Shown here piece after piece: positions 25,365 to 34,208 of a DNA stretch of 64,000 nucleotides (the first letter of the stretch is position 1; every line of letters begins with the position of its first letter). The stretch spans positions 2,578,001 through 2,642,000 of the forward strand of contig NZ_CP151587.1 in NCBI RefSeq assembly GCF_038396845.1. Reading direction: 5' to 3'. This stretch comes from Gymnodinialimonas sp. 57CJ19 (GTDB taxonomy: Bacteria > Pseudomonadota > Alphaproteobacteria > Rhodobacterales > Rhodobacteraceae). A program made the translations under genes and the position numbers. The notes under the pieces are model-generated. The model had not been told where the DNA came from and did not search any database. It saw nothing but the letters and a program-made list of their open reading frames with translations.

Positions 25365-25762
25365 TCGCTTTGCTCGCACGTGCCAAGGCCGGTCACAACC
25401 CGCGTGCCCGCTTGCGGCTGATGGCCCGTCACCACCACATGGCCGGTGCTGTCAAAGGTCACCATCTGAGTCGATTGCGCACGCTCATTGCGGAACACCA
25501 GCGTGCGCACACGGACCTGTTCCACGGCGTCCTCGGGCGGCAGATAATCGGCGATCAGATCGTAATCCGAAGGTAAATCCGCGTTCCAGTTCACTTGCCA
25601 ATTCTCGCCCCCTTCAACAATCGTGATCTGTTGCGTCCAGTCGCGACACGCGCCCGTGTCGGGGCACAGGATATCCAACTGGCAGGTCCAGTTGACGGGG
25701 GCCTCTTGGGCTTGGGCGCTGAAAGGCAGGGCGCAGAAGGCGGCGAGGATTGCAACGCGCAT
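25361..25762 (-). CDS. Small secreted four-cysteine protein, paralogue 2 of the liv locus
   Basis: 133 residues. Signal peptide MRVAILAAFCALPFSAQAQ, then WTCQLDILCPDTGACRD (Cys-x5-Cys-x5-Cys) and the end GLGTCEQSE. AAAGGAG precedes ATG 25762, which rules out a longer start at 25822. The middle is beta-like (repeated V-x-V patterns). Its stop overlaps the start of the next paralogue. I know no domain for it. Confidence 0.7.
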   Translation of the reverse strand: MRVAILAAFCALPFSAQAQEAPVNWTCQLDILCPDTGACRDWTQQITIVEGGENWQVNWNADLPSDYDLIADYLPPEDAVEQVRVRTLVFRNERAQSTQMVTFDSTGHVVVTGHQPQAGTRVVTGLGTCEQSE

Positions 25763-25803
25763 CGGGCGGCTCCTTTTTGGAGGAAAGCTGAGGTAGAGGG
25801 CGG

Positions 25804-26169
25804 TCATGCGACGGGCTCGCAACTGCCGAAATAAGAGACCGATCGAACGCCCCCGGTGGCCGAAACGTCTTGCTGCGTCATCACCGCCGCGCGGTTGGCG
25901 GCGATCGTCAGCAAGACGGTGCTGGTGTCCGAGGTTTGAAACAGCGCCCCCATGGCAGGTGTCGCAAGGTGAGACAGGGGGCTGCCGGTTATCTGCTGGT
26001 TTTCCACGGAAAAACTAAGGTTTCCCAAGTTGGATTCGAAGCTGAAAGGCACGCCGGGGTGGGTCTGGCAATCGGTTTGCGGGCTGCAAATCGTGGTAAA
26101 GATGCAATCCAACCCGCTGGCCGTGGCCGCAGTGGGCAGCACAAAAAGAAGAAGCGCCGCGGCCTTCAT
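25804..26169 (-). CDS. Small secreted four-cysteine protein, paralogue 3 of the liv locus
   Basis: 121 residues. Signal peptide MKAAALLLFVLPTAATA, then LDCIFTTICSPQTDC (Cys-x5-Cys-x5-Cys), a beta-like middle, and the end YFGSCEPVA. Its ATG overlaps the stop of paralogue 4 (ATGA). Sequence identity to its neighbours is low apart from the cysteine frame and the terminal GSCE, so the duplications are old or the family is diverging fast. Confidence 0.7.
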   Translation of the reverse strand: MKAAALLLFVLPTAATASGLDCIFTTICSPQTDCQTHPGVPFSFESNLGNLSFSVENQQITGSPLSHLATPAMGALFQTSDTSTVLLTIAANRAAVMTQQDVSATGGVRSVSYFGSCEPVA

Positions 26170-26588
26170 TGGCCCTCACACGACAGAACGAAATATTGCG
26201 GACGCAGCGCGGGCGCGTCGGTTTGGGGATCTGTGGTTTGGACGTGAACCGCAAAGCGCCGGTGGCGACCGTCCGGCGCGAGATCGACCAGAAACTCTCG
26301 CCGGAAATCGGACGTCCGGGGCAGGGGCAGCGCGTCTTCCAGCGCCCCGAAGCGGTCGATCTGGCGTAGATCGCCCTCGTTGCGCCCCATGTGGGTCGCG
26401 GATTCGGAGATGACCACCAGCAATTCGCCCAACGCGGGCGTCGTGCCACAGGCGCCGGTATCGGTGCACGTCTGGGTCATTACGCAGATGCCGCGGTAGG
26501 CCTCGGGCGTCAGGTCCTCAAGCGCTGCCAAGGCGGGCGCTGCAACGCAGAACGCCGCCGCCATGGCTGTGGTAACGCCAGCCCTCAT
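26166..26588 (-). CDS. Small secreted four-cysteine protein, paralogue 4 of the liv locus
   Basis: 140 residues. Signal peptide ending APALA, then GICVMTQTCTDTGAC (Cys-x5-Cys-x5-Cys) and a final LSCEGQ. It is the most divergent of the four, with an Arg-rich central part (PRTSDFRREFLVDL). The start at 26588 has GGAGG upstream, formed by the last codons of livF 5 bases away, so it is coupled to livF. Confidence 0.68.
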   Translation of the reverse strand: MRAGVTTAMAAAFCVAAPALAALEDLTPEAYRGICVMTQTCTDTGACGTTPALGELLVVISESATHMGRNEGDLRQIDRFGALEDALPLPRTSDFRREFLVDLAPDGRHRRFAVHVQTTDPQTDAPALRPQYFVLSCEGQ

Positions 26589-26592
26589 GCCT

Positions 26593-27423
26593 CTAACCTC
26601 CGAGGAAGCTCTTGCGTACCTCTGGATCGGCAAGCAGTTCTTTTCCCGTTCCGGTGAACGCGTTGCGGCCCTGCACAAGAACATAGCCTTTATCAGCGAT
26701 CTCAAGGGCTTGGCGGGCGTTCTGTTCCACCATCAGGATCGGGATGCCGGTGCGCGAGACCTCGATAATGCGGTCGAAAAGTTCGTCCATCACGATGGGG
26801 GAAACGCCCGCGGTCGGTTCATCGAGCATCAGAACCTTGGGCTTTGTCATCAACGCGCGGCCCACGGCCACCTGCTGACGCTGGCCGCCCGAAAGCTCGC
26901 CTGCGGCTTGGTTGCGCTTCTCGCGCAGGATCGGGAAAAGGTCATAGACCTGTTCCATCGTCTGGCGGAAATCGTCCTTGCGGATGAACGCGCCCATCTC
27001 AAGGTTTTCTTCCACCGTCATCGAGGTGAAGATGTTCGAGGTCTGCGGCACAAAGCCCATGCCCGCCGCAACTCGCGCTTGCGGGCTGAGTGTGCTGATG
27101 TCTTGCCCATCCAGCAGAACCCGGCCCTGGCGCAGGTTCAGCATGCCGAAAACAGCCTTCATGCCGGTGGATTTACCGGCCCCGTTTGGCCCCACGATCA
27201 CGGCAATCTCGCCGGGGTTCACGGCGATGGTGCAATCGTGCAGAATGTCGGGCCCTTGGCCGTAACCCCCTGTCATTGCCTCGCCAATCAGGAACGGATG
27301 TTCCCCGTCCACGGCCACAGGCTTGCCGCTTTTGCGGATCGGATCGCCCATGGAGGGCGGCGCGGGTTTGGTGATGGAGCGGTCTTTGTTGCCGCGATCG
27401 TTCTGGTATGGATCAGCGCTCAT
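26593..27423 (-). CDS. livF: Branched-chain amino acid ABC transporter ATP-binding protein LivF
   Basis: 276 residues with Walker A GPNGAGKS, signature LSGGQRQQVAVGRAL and Walker B VLMLDEPTAGV. The first 40 residues are a polar extension not usual in LivF. Length without it and the EQNARQAL motif fit LivF. It overlaps livG by 4 bases and is followed by the four small secreted genes. Confidence 0.93.
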   Translation of the reverse strand: MSADPYQNDRGNKDRSITKPAPPSMGDPIRKSGKPVAVDGEHPFLIGEAMTGGYGQGPDILHDCTIAVNPGEIAVIVGPNGAGKSTGMKAVFGMLNLRQGRVLLDGQDISTLSPQARVAAGMGFVPQTSNIFTSMTVEENLEMGAFIRKDDFRQTMEQVYDLFPILREKRNQAAGELSGGQRQQVAVGRALMTKPKVLMLDEPTAGVSPIVMDELFDRIIEVSRTGIPILMVEQNARQALEIADKGYVLVQGRNAFTGTGKELLADPEVRKSFLGG

Positions 27424-28211
27424 GCGTCCGCCCCTTCGAGCTGGTCTTTGTTCTTCAAGCCGGTGCCCAGATAGGCCTCGATCACGGCATCATTGGCTTT
27501 GATCTCGTCCAGCGTGCCTTCCGCCAGCACTTTGCCTTCGGCCATACAGATCACCGGATCGCACAGGCGGCCGATGAAATCCATGTCGTGTTCAATCACG
27601 CAAAACGTGTAGCCGCGTTCCTGGTTGAGCCGGATGATCGCGTCGCCAATGGTGTTCAAAAGCGTGCGGTTCACGCCTGCGCCGACCTCGTCCAGAAACA
27701 CGATCTTGGCGTCCACCATCATGGTGCGGCCCAGTTCCAGCAGCTTCTTTTGTCCGCCCGAAATCTGGCCCGCTGGTTGTTCGGCCAAATGCTCAACCGT
27801 CAGAAATTCCAGCACTTCATCGGCCTTGGCGCGCAGGGCGCGTTCTTCATCGGCAATGCGTTTGCGGCCGAACCACGTGTTCCAAAGCGTCTCGCCCGAT
27901 TGGCCTTCGGGGACCATCATCAGATTTTCGCGGCATGTCATGGTCGAGAATTCGTGCGCGATCTGGAATGTGCGCAAGAGGCCTTTGCCAAACAGCTGGT
28001 GGGGCGGCAGGCCGGTAATGTCTTCGCCATCCATCACGACGCGCCCCGAAGTGGGGGGCAGCACGCCCGCGATGACGTTGAACAATGTCGTCTTGCCGGC
28101 GCCGTTGGGGCCGATAAGTCCGGTGATGGAACCGGTCTCGATCCGCAGACTTGCGCCATCCACGGCATGGAAACCGCCGAAATGTTTGTGAAGGTCGTGG
28201 ACTTCGATCAT
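27420..28211 (-). CDS. livG: Branched-chain amino acid ABC transporter ATP-binding protein LivG
   Basis: 263 residues. Walker A GPNGAGKTT, GLLRTFQIAHEF, signature ISGGQKKLLELGR, Walker B IVFLDEVGAGVN and IEHDMDFI are all typical of LivG. AAGGA precedes the ATG. It is first in the main liv operon and separated from livK by a terminator, so the binding protein and the membrane complex can be expressed at different levels. Confidence 0.93.
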   Translation of the reverse strand: MIEVHDLHKHFGGFHAVDGASLRIETGSITGLIGPNGAGKTTLFNVIAGVLPPTSGRVVMDGEDITGLPPHQLFGKGLLRTFQIAHEFSTMTCRENLMMVPEGQSGETLWNTWFGRKRIADEERALRAKADEVLEFLTVEHLAEQPAGQISGGQKKLLELGRTMMVDAKIVFLDEVGAGVNRTLLNTIGDAIIRLNQERGYTFCVIEHDMDFIGRLCDPVICMAEGKVLAEGTLDEIKANDAVIEAYLGTGLKNKDQLEGADA

Positions 28212-28252
28212 GGGCGTCCTTCCGAGCTGCTGAAAGAGACAGCCCTAAAATC

Positions 28253-28288
28253 AGAAAAAGAGCAGCCCGGTCACGCAAACCGGGCCGC
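28253..28288 (-). terminator. Terminator between livK and livG
   Basis: The 10-bp stem GCAGCCCGGT/ACCGGGCCGC (28262-28271 and 28279-28288, one G-U pair in RNA) is followed on the minus strand by CTTTTTC. It lies just past the livK stop and may let through part of the transcription to livG. Confidence 0.75.
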
Positions 28289-28310
28289 CCCTATATCAAT
28301 GGTAGATCAA

Positions 28311-29507
28311 TTAACGGTAACCAGCGACCGTCAACTCACCATTAACGATCTCGATCTCACGGTAGTTGCCGGCAGACTCGCCACCACCGATGAGGTCCAC
28401 AGCCGAGGCACCAACGTAGTCCACGTCTTCGCCGTTGGCGATCATCTCAAGCGCCATGCCAAGCTGGCCGGGGAGGATCTCGGTGCCCGGTGCGTTGGCG
28501 ACGTTCATGATCTCGCCCATGTAGTCGGCAGCGTTGCGGGAGTCCGCAGCGGCCATGGCAAGCAAGATCAGAGCGGCGGCATCATAGGATTCCGCAGAGA
28601 ACGGCGACGTGCCGTCGAAGCCCGCTTCTTCGGCCATCGCTTGGTAGATGCCAGCGCCTTCCGAGTCGGTGCCGGGGTTTTGACCGAAGGAACCGTCGAT
28701 GTCAGAGCCGAAGTTGTCGACGATGGCCTGAGATACCATGCCGTCTGGGAAGACGAATGTATCAAACGCGCCCGTGTCCAATGCCGCCTGAACCACGCCA
28801 GAGCCGCCTTGGTCCACGTAGCCTGCTACAACAAGGGCGTCGCCACCGGCGGATGCCAGAGAGCCAACTTCAGCAGAGTAATCCGCACGGCCATCTTCAT
28901 GGGCTGCGGAAAGCGTAACGGTGCCACCGGCTTCTTCAAACGCGGCGGTGAAGGCATCGGCCAGGCCCTGACCATAGTCGTTGTTGGTGTAGGTGACGGC
29001 GACGGTGTCGATGCCGCGCTCCATGATGATTTCAGCCATCACAACACCTTGGCGCGCATCGGACGGCGCGGTGCGGAAGAACAGACCGTTGTCTTCAGCG
29101 TCGGACAGGCCGGGGGATGTTGCAGAAGGTGAGACCATGACCATGCCGTTTGGCAGGGCAACGTTGGCAAGAATGGAGCCGGTCACGCCCGAGCAATCGG
29201 CACCGACAATGCCGTGCACGCCATCGGATGTGATCAGACGCTCGGCAGCGGCTTGCGCGGCAGAGCTGTCAACGCAGGTGCTGTCTGCACGTACAGAGGT
29301 GACGGCCGCGCCGCCAAACAATGCGCCGGAGGCGGTGACTTCGGCCATCGCCAATTCCGCGCCGTCGCCCATCGCTGGTGTGATCGATTCAATTGGACCC
29401 GTGAAGCCGAGGATCACGCCAAGGGTCACGTCGCCTTGGTGGCCGTCTGCGATAGCAACGCCTGTCAGCGCCATGGATGCGGCGGATGCCAGCAAAAACT
29501 TTTTCAT
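28311..29507 (-). CDS. livK: Branched-chain amino acid ABC transporter substrate-binding protein LivK-like
   Basis: 398 residues. Signal peptide MKKFLLASAASMALTGVAIA, then a type I periplasmic binding fold (LGVILGFTGPIESITPAM, GADCSGVTGSILANVALPNG, VTYTNNDYGQGLADAF). It is acidic, as is typical for a periplasmic protein of a marine bacterium. GGGAG precedes the ATG. The actual ligand could be an amino acid or a related compound. It is divergent from the aldolase gene over about 264 bases and followed by a terminator. Confidence 0.9.
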   Translation of the reverse strand: MKKFLLASAASMALTGVAIADGHQGDVTLGVILGFTGPIESITPAMGDGAELAMAEVTASGALFGGAAVTSVRADSTCVDSSAAQAAAERLITSDGVHGIVGADCSGVTGSILANVALPNGMVMVSPSATSPGLSDAEDNGLFFRTAPSDARQGVVMAEIIMERGIDTVAVTYTNNDYGQGLADAFTAAFEEAGGTVTLSAAHEDGRADYSAEVGSLASAGGDALVVAGYVDQGGSGVVQAALDTGAFDTFVFPDGMVSQAIVDNFGSDIDGSFGQNPGTDSEGAGIYQAMAEEAGFDGTSPFSAESYDAAALILLAMAAADSRNAADYMGEIMNVANAPGTEILPGQLGMALEMIANGEDVDYVGASAVDLIGGGESAGNYREIEIVNGELTVAGYR

Positions 29508-29771
29508 TACTTTACTCCCTGATCTGGGCATTTTTGCCCTTGATGGCCGGAACTCTAGCCGCGGTTCTTTAAAAGGGAAAGGGGGTAATCGGTGCCCAAT
29601 TGAACGCCCGTTTTCATCAGTTTTTAGAAAGGTCTGCGGGGCACTCGGGGCAAGCTGCGGCAAGGCCATTCATCTTGCGGTCTTGCGCCGGGGTGGTGGA
29701 TTTGATCGACTACGGGCAATGTCCCCCTTGGGGGCGCGACACGCCCGCCCGCCCGGAAAGGACCTTTGCCC

Positions 29772-30530
29772 ATGCCCGCCGATCCAAACCCGATCAAAGC
29801 CGCCCTTTCGGAAGGGAAGATGCAGCGGGGCCTGTGGTTGAACCTGCCCGGCATGGTAACGGCGGAAATGGCCGGAAACGCGGGCTTTGACTGGTGTCTG
29901 ATTGATGGAGAGCATGGGCCTTGGGCTCCGGATGCGATCCGCGCGAAGCTCATTGCCCTTGCCGCAACGCCAACCCCCGCCGTGGTCCGCGTGCCCGTGG
30001 CCGACGAATGGATCATCAAACAGGCGCTGGATCTGGGGGTGCAGACCTTGGTGGTGCCCATGGTGAACTCGGTACAAGAGGCGCAAGCCGTGGTCCGCGC
30101 CTGCCGCTACCCGCCCGAGGGGACGCGCGGCATGGGGGCGATGGTGGCCCGTGCCGGACGCTTTGGCGCCACCGAAGGCTACCCCGCCACGGCCAATGAC
30201 CAGATCTGCATCATCGTCCAGGCCGAAAGCCGCGCCGCGCTGGATAAGCTGGAAGCGATTACCGCGGTGGAGGGCGTGGACGGCGTTTTCATCGGCCCTG
30301 CCGATCTGGGGGCTGACTTGGGCTTTCGCGATGATTTGGCCAATCCAGAGCTGTGGGAAATCATCGAGGGCGCCATTGCCTCTATTCGGCGCGGTGGAAA
30401 AGCTGCGGGCATTATCGTCAGCGGTGCCGAGATGGAGGCCCGGATGGTCAAAGCGAGCGTGACCTTCCTTGGCTGCGGCGGCGATGCGGGCGTGTTGCAA
30501 GCGGGGCTTGCGGCCTTGGCGGCCCAATGA
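29772..30530 (+). CDS. HpcH/HpaI aldolase family protein
   Basis: 252 residues. RGLWLNLPG, DWCLIDGEHGPW, VRVPVADEW, LGVQTLVVPMVNS, GTRGMG and FIGPADLGADLG match the class II pyruvate aldolase family (4-hydroxy-2-oxoheptanedioate aldolase and relatives). Glu in DGEHGP and Asp in PADLG are at the metal-binding positions. ATG 29772 is preceded by GAAAGGA. It is coupled by ATGA overlap to the next gene, suggesting a small catabolic operon; the aldehyde acceptor is unknown. Confidence 0.85.
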   Translation: MPADPNPIKAALSEGKMQRGLWLNLPGMVTAEMAGNAGFDWCLIDGEHGPWAPDAIRAKLIALAATPTPAVVRVPVADEWIIKQALDLGVQTLVVPMVNSVQEAQAVVRACRYPPEGTRGMGAMVARAGRFGATEGYPATANDQICIIVQAESRAALDKLEAITAVEGVDGVFIGPADLGADLGFRDDLANPELWEIIEGAIASIRRGGKAAGIIVSGAEMEARMVKASVTFLGCGGDAGVLQAGLAALAAQ

Positions 30531-31582
30531 CCGGGGCGCAAGACATGATTCGGATCGCCCATGGTGACGCCGAGGTGTTGATAGATCCGCGTGTCGGCAA
30601 CATCCCCCATTGGCAGGTCTCGGGCCGGGTGCCTTTGCACGTGGCCCCTTGGCGCGATGAGCCCGAGGTCCAGGACGACCCCACCGTGGCGCTGGTCGAT
30701 AAACGGCTGGCGGGCGACTTCCTGTGCATGCCCTTCGGGCGTGATGACGTCCATGGCGGGCCAATCCACGGCCCCACCGCCAATGACCCTTGGAAGCTGG
30801 TCGCCCAGGATGCAGCAACGGCCCGGTTTGCCCTGAGCACCGGGGTTCTGGGGGCCCATGTCACCAAGGAGGTGCGCCTTGTCGGTTCGTCGTTGCTGAC
30901 CACCCATGTGGTGGACGGCGGTAGCGGTGACGTAACCTTTGCCCATCATCCCATGACCCGCATGGCGGAAGGCGGGCGGGTGTCCTTCAGCCCCAAACGC
31001 GCCGCCCTGACAGACCCGACAGCGCAGCACGAAGGCGCGAACCTCTGGGCGCTGAACCAGTTGCGCGGCGATCTGGACCTGGACCGCGAAGACGGCAGCC
31101 AGTGGAACCCCGGCACCTATCCCGCCGGCCACGTGGTGGAGGATTTCTGCACATTGGTCGAGGCCCGCGGCGCGACGCTCGGCTGGACCTGCGTGATGCG
31201 CAATGCGGAAGACGACATGGTGATCGTGCTGAAAGACGCGCAGGTCTTGCCGATCACGATGCTTTGGATCTCCAACGGCGCACGCGACTTCCCCCCTTGG
31301 AACAGCCGCCACACCGGCGTTCTGGGTATCGAGGACGGCTGCGCCATGGGCGGAGAGGGGCTGGCGGCCTCCTGCGCCGACAATCGCCTGACAGCCATGG
31401 GCGTGCCCACATGCCTGAGCCTTGGGCCGCGCCACGTGATCCGCCATGCCATGGTCTCTTTGCCGCGCCCGCCGGGCTGGTCTGAATTGACGGAAGTCAC
31501 GCTGGAAAGCGGCCATCTGCGATTGACCGAAGCCGGGGGCAGTTTCCTTGCCATCCCGTTCCCGGAGGATCACTTTGACTGA
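30527..31582 (+). CDS. Uncharacterised protein, possibly of galactose-mutarotase-like fold
   Basis: 351 residues, no signal peptide. Stretches such as MPFGRDDVHGGPIHGPTAND, LGAHVTKEVRLV, FAHHPMTRM and an end with AIPFPEDHFD recall aldose-epimerase-like proteins, in which His residues face a sugar; this is only a fold-level impression. It overlaps the aldolase stop by 4 bases and the following DUF188 gene overlaps it by 8 bases, so the three are translated together. A role in handling a sugar-acid substrate of the aldolase is an inference. Confidence 0.55.
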   Translation: MTGAQDMIRIAHGDAEVLIDPRVGNIPHWQVSGRVPLHVAPWRDEPEVQDDPTVALVDKRLAGDFLCMPFGRDDVHGGPIHGPTANDPWKLVAQDAATARFALSTGVLGAHVTKEVRLVGSSLLTTHVVDGGSGDVTFAHHPMTRMAEGGRVSFSPKRAALTDPTAQHEGANLWALNQLRGDLDLDREDGSQWNPGTYPAGHVVEDFCTLVEARGATLGWTCVMRNAEDDMVIVLKDAQVLPITMLWISNGARDFPPWNSRHTGVLGIEDGCAMGGEGLAASCADNRLTAMGVPTCLSLGPRHVIRHAMVSLPRPPGWSELTEVTLESGHLRLTEAGGSFLAIPFPEDHFD

Positions 31583-32027
31583 CCGCATGATCTGGATCGA
31601 CGGCGATGCCTGCCCGGTGAAGGAAGAGGTGTATAGATGCGCCTACCGCCACAATATTCCCGTGAAACTGGTGGCAGGCAGCTACCTGCGCCACCCCGAG
31701 CATCCGCTGATCACCATGGTGATGGCGGGCGATGCCTTTGACGCCGCAGATGATGTGATCGCCGAAGGCGCGGGGCAGGGCAGTTTGGTGATAACGGCCG
31801 ATATCCTTCTGGCCGAACGGTGCCTGTCGGAAGGGGCGGTGGTGCTCAACCACAAAGGCGACGCCTTCACCGCCAATTCCATCGGGGCGCAGGTCGCGAC
31901 CCGTGCGATCATGGCTGACCTTCGTGCGGGGTTGGAGGGGCAGGCCATCGGCGGGCAGAAACCGTTTTCCAAAGCAGACCGATCCGCCTTTTCCAATGCG
32001 CTGGAAACCGCCCTGCGCAAGCTGTAA
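31575..32027 (+). CDS. YaiI/YqxD (DUF188) family protein
   Basis: 150 residues. WIDGDACPVKEEVYR, VAGSYLRHP, GADDVIAE-like DAADDVIAEGA, LVITADILLAERCL and HKGDAFTANSI are the family signature (PIN-like fold with conserved acidic residues). The function is unknown. TTG at 31575 is chosen as start because GGAGG lies 6 bases upstream; an ATG 12 bases later is the alternative. It overlaps the previous gene. Confidence 0.88.
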   Translation: MTDRMIWIDGDACPVKEEVYRCAYRHNIPVKLVAGSYLRHPEHPLITMVMAGDAFDAADDVIAEGAGQGSLVITADILLAERCLSEGAVVLNHKGDAFTANSIGAQVATRAIMADLRAGLEGQAIGGQKPFSKADRSAFSNALETALRKL

Positions 32028-32108
32028 CCCCGCGTTGCGGTGCCGGAGACCGCTTGAAATAGCTGCAAAAGAAGCGTAGGTGCGCCTCTTCTGTTTAAGG
32101 TGGCTCTC

Positions 32109-33551
32109 ATGTCCTTCACTCTCGCCATTGTTGGCCGACCCAATGTCGGCAAATCCACGCTGTTCAACCGGCTCGTGGGCCGGAAGCTGGCGCTGGTCGA
32201 TGACCAACCCGGCGTGACCCGTGACCTGCGCGAAGGTGCGGCGCGTCTGGCGGACCTGCGGTTCACGATCATCGACACCGCGGGCCTTGAAGACGCCAAC
32301 GACGACAGCCTTGAAGGGCGCATGCGCCGCCTGACGGAACGCGCTGTGACAATGGCCGACGCGACACTGTTCGTGATGGATGCCCGCGCGGGCGTGACCG
32401 CCAACGATCTGGTCTTTGCCGACATCCTGCGCAAATCTGGCCGCCCCGTGGTGCTGGCCGCCAACAAGGCCGAAGGCAATGCGGGCCAGGCGGGCCTTCT
32501 GGATGCGTTCTCTCTGGGCCTTGGCGAACCTCTGGCGCTCTCGGCGGAACACGGCGAGGGCATGGCCGATCTCGCCGCGGTCCTGCGCCCCCTGATCGAG
32601 GGGATGGAGGAAACGGAAGAAGCCGAAACCGACGTGGATGTGGAAGGCGAAGACCGCGTCATCTCCACCGCCAAGCCGCTACAAATCGCCGTTGTTGGCC
32701 GCCCCAATGCGGGCAAATCCACTCTGATCAACCAGATTATCGGCGAAGACCGCCTGCTGACGGGCCCCGAGGCCGGGATCACCCGCGATGCCATCGGATT
32801 GCCGTTCGAGTGGGACAACGTGCCCATGCGGATCTTCGACACCGCCGGTATGCGCAAACGCGCCAAGGTTCAGGAAAAGCTGGAAAAACTCTCGGTCTCC
32901 GATGGCCTTCGTGCGGTCAAATTCGCTGAAGTCGTCGTGGTGCTCCTTGATGCCGCGATCCCGTTCGAAAGCCAAGACCTGCGCATCGCCGACCTGGCCG
33001 AACGCGAAGGCCGCGCCGTGGTCGTGGCCGTGAACAAGTGGGATCTGGAGCCTGAAAAGCAGCAAAAGCTCAAAGACCTGCGGGTCGGGTTCGAGAAATT
33101 GCTACCGCAATTGCGTGGTGCGCCTCTGGTGACGGTCTCCGCCAAAACCGGCAAAGGCCTCGATAAACTCCACGCCGCGATCATGAAAATCCACGAGACG
33201 TGGAATACCCGCATTTCCACCGCGCGCCTGAACCAATGGCTCTCCGCCATGATCGAGGCGCACCCGCCCCCCGCGCCGGGCGGCCGCCGCATCAAACTGC
33301 GCTACATGACCCAAGTGAAAACCCGACCCCCGGGCTTCGTCGTCATGTGCTCTCACCCGCAACTCCTGCCCGAGGCCTATTCTCGCTATCTGGTCAACGG
33401 CCTGCGCGAAGACTTCAACATGCCCGGCACGCCGATCCGCCTCTACATGCGCAGCCAAGCAGATGATAACCCATACAAAAACCGCAAAAAGTCCATCCCC
33501 TCACGGCTCAATAAACACGTCAAAAAGGGCCTCACAAAGAAGAAGGACTAA
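32109..33551 (+). CDS. der: Ribosome biogenesis GTPase Der (EngA)
   Basis: 480 residues with two tandem GTPase domains: GRPNVGKST at 9-17 and GRPNAGKST near 200, with DTAGLED and [11 protein letters not shown] switch regions and NKWDL in the second, followed by a C-terminal KH-like domain and a basic tail. Der acts in maturation of the 50S ribosomal subunit. AAGGTGG precedes ATG 32109. It is single-copy and essential in most bacteria. Confidence 0.96.
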   Translation: MSFTLAIVGRPNVGKSTLFNRLVGRKLALVDDQPGVTRDLREGAARLADLRFTIIDTAGLEDANDDSLEGRMRRLTERAVTMADATLFVMDARAGVTANDLVFADILRKSGRPVVLAANKAEGNAGQAGLLDAFSLGLGEPLALSAEHGEGMADLAAVLRPLIEGMEETEEAETDVDVEGEDRVISTAKPLQIAVVGRPNAGKSTLINQIIGEDRLLTGPEAGITRDAIGLPFEWDNVPMRIFDTAGMRKRAKVQEKLEKLSVSDGLRAVKFAEVVVVLLDAAIPFESQDLRIADLAEREGRAVVVAVNKWDLEPEKQQKLKDLRVGFEKLLPQLRGAPLVTVSAKTGKGLDKLHAAIMKIHETWNTRISTARLNQWLSAMIEAHPPPAPGGRRIKLRYMTQVKTRPPGFVVMCSHPQLLPEAYSRYLVNGLREDFNMPGTPIRLYMRSQADDNPYKNRKKSIPSRLNKHVKKGLTKKKD

Positions 33552-33620
33552 TCCCCTCGCGCCCCCCCTTCGAGGCGCTCCCTCCTTCATCATGGCCATA
33601 CAACTCCGGGGGTCCCGGGG

Positions 33621-33700
33621 GCAGAGCCCCCGAACAGTGGGACTTGGGCAGAGCCCCCGAACAGCGTCACCCGTGCAGAGCCCCGAACAGTGTCACCCGC
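33621..33700. repeat. Three tandem copies of a 26-27-base unit
   Basis: Units at 33621-33647, 33648-33674 and 33675-33700 each begin GCAGAGCCCC followed by GAACAG. The gap between the convergent der and grxD genes consists almost entirely of these. They resemble the GGGGGCAGAGCCCCC-type REP-like sequences frequent in Rhodobacteraceae. Confidence 0.7.
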
Positions 33701-33722
33701 ACATAGCACGGGCGACCCAAAA

Positions 33723-34082
33723 TCAGGCGTTCGCTTCGCGGATCTTATCCGCCGCATCCTTGTCGTAGCTGACGCCGTTCTCGGCAAACAACGAGTCCAA
33801 TTCACCCGACAACGTCATCTCGGTGATGATATCGCAGCCGCCCACGAACTCACCCTTCACATAGAGCTGGGGGATCGTTGGCCAGTCCGAGAAATCCTTG
33901 ATGCCTTGGCGCAGCCCCTCATCGGCCAGCACGTTCACATCGGCAAAATCCACGCCCATGTAGTTCAGCACGCCAGCCACGCGGGACGAGAACCCGCATT
34001 GGGGCATCTCTTTGGTGCCTTTCATGAACAAAACCACATCGTTCGTGGTGATCGTCTCTTTGATCTGAGTTTCTGCGGTCAT
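33723..34082 (-). CDS. grxD: Monothiol glutaredoxin (Grx4/GrxD)
   Basis: 119 residues with the monothiol site QCGFS (Cys29), GTKEMP, WPTIPQLYVKGEFVGGCDI. These glutaredoxins carry glutathione-bound [2Fe-2S] clusters and act with BolA-like proteins in iron-sulfur trafficking. AAGGA upstream lies inside the tiny gene that separates it from bolA. It is the last gene of the bolA-grxD group. Confidence 0.95.
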   Translation of the reverse strand: MTAETQIKETITTNDVVLFMKGTKEMPQCGFSSRVAGVLNYMGVDFADVNVLADEGLRQGIKDFSDWPTIPQLYVKGEFVGGCDIITEMTLSGELDSLFAENGVSYDKDAADKIREANA

Positions 34083-34088
34083 AGCGTT

Positions 34089-34208
34089 TTAGTCCTTTTG
34101 GTCATCGGCACGGGGCCGTGCGCGAAAAAGATGGGTCCGCACAGAGCGGAGGAGCAGGGCAAACGGCCCGAACGCAGCAATCGCAACGATTGTGTTCAGG
34201 CGGCGCAT
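34089..34208 (-). CDS. Small membrane-type ORF between bolA and grxD, 39 residues
   Basis: MRRLNTIVAIAAFGPFALLL starts a basic N-terminus with one hydrophobic helix, followed by an Arg-rich tail ending ADDQKD. Its ATG shares a base with the bolA stop (TGATG), and the ribosome site of grxD (AAGGA) lies in its last codons. The exact fit into the operon suggests it is translated. No family is recognised. Confidence 0.45.
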   Translation of the reverse strand: MRRLNTIVAIAAFGPFALLLRSVRTHLFRARPRADDQKD

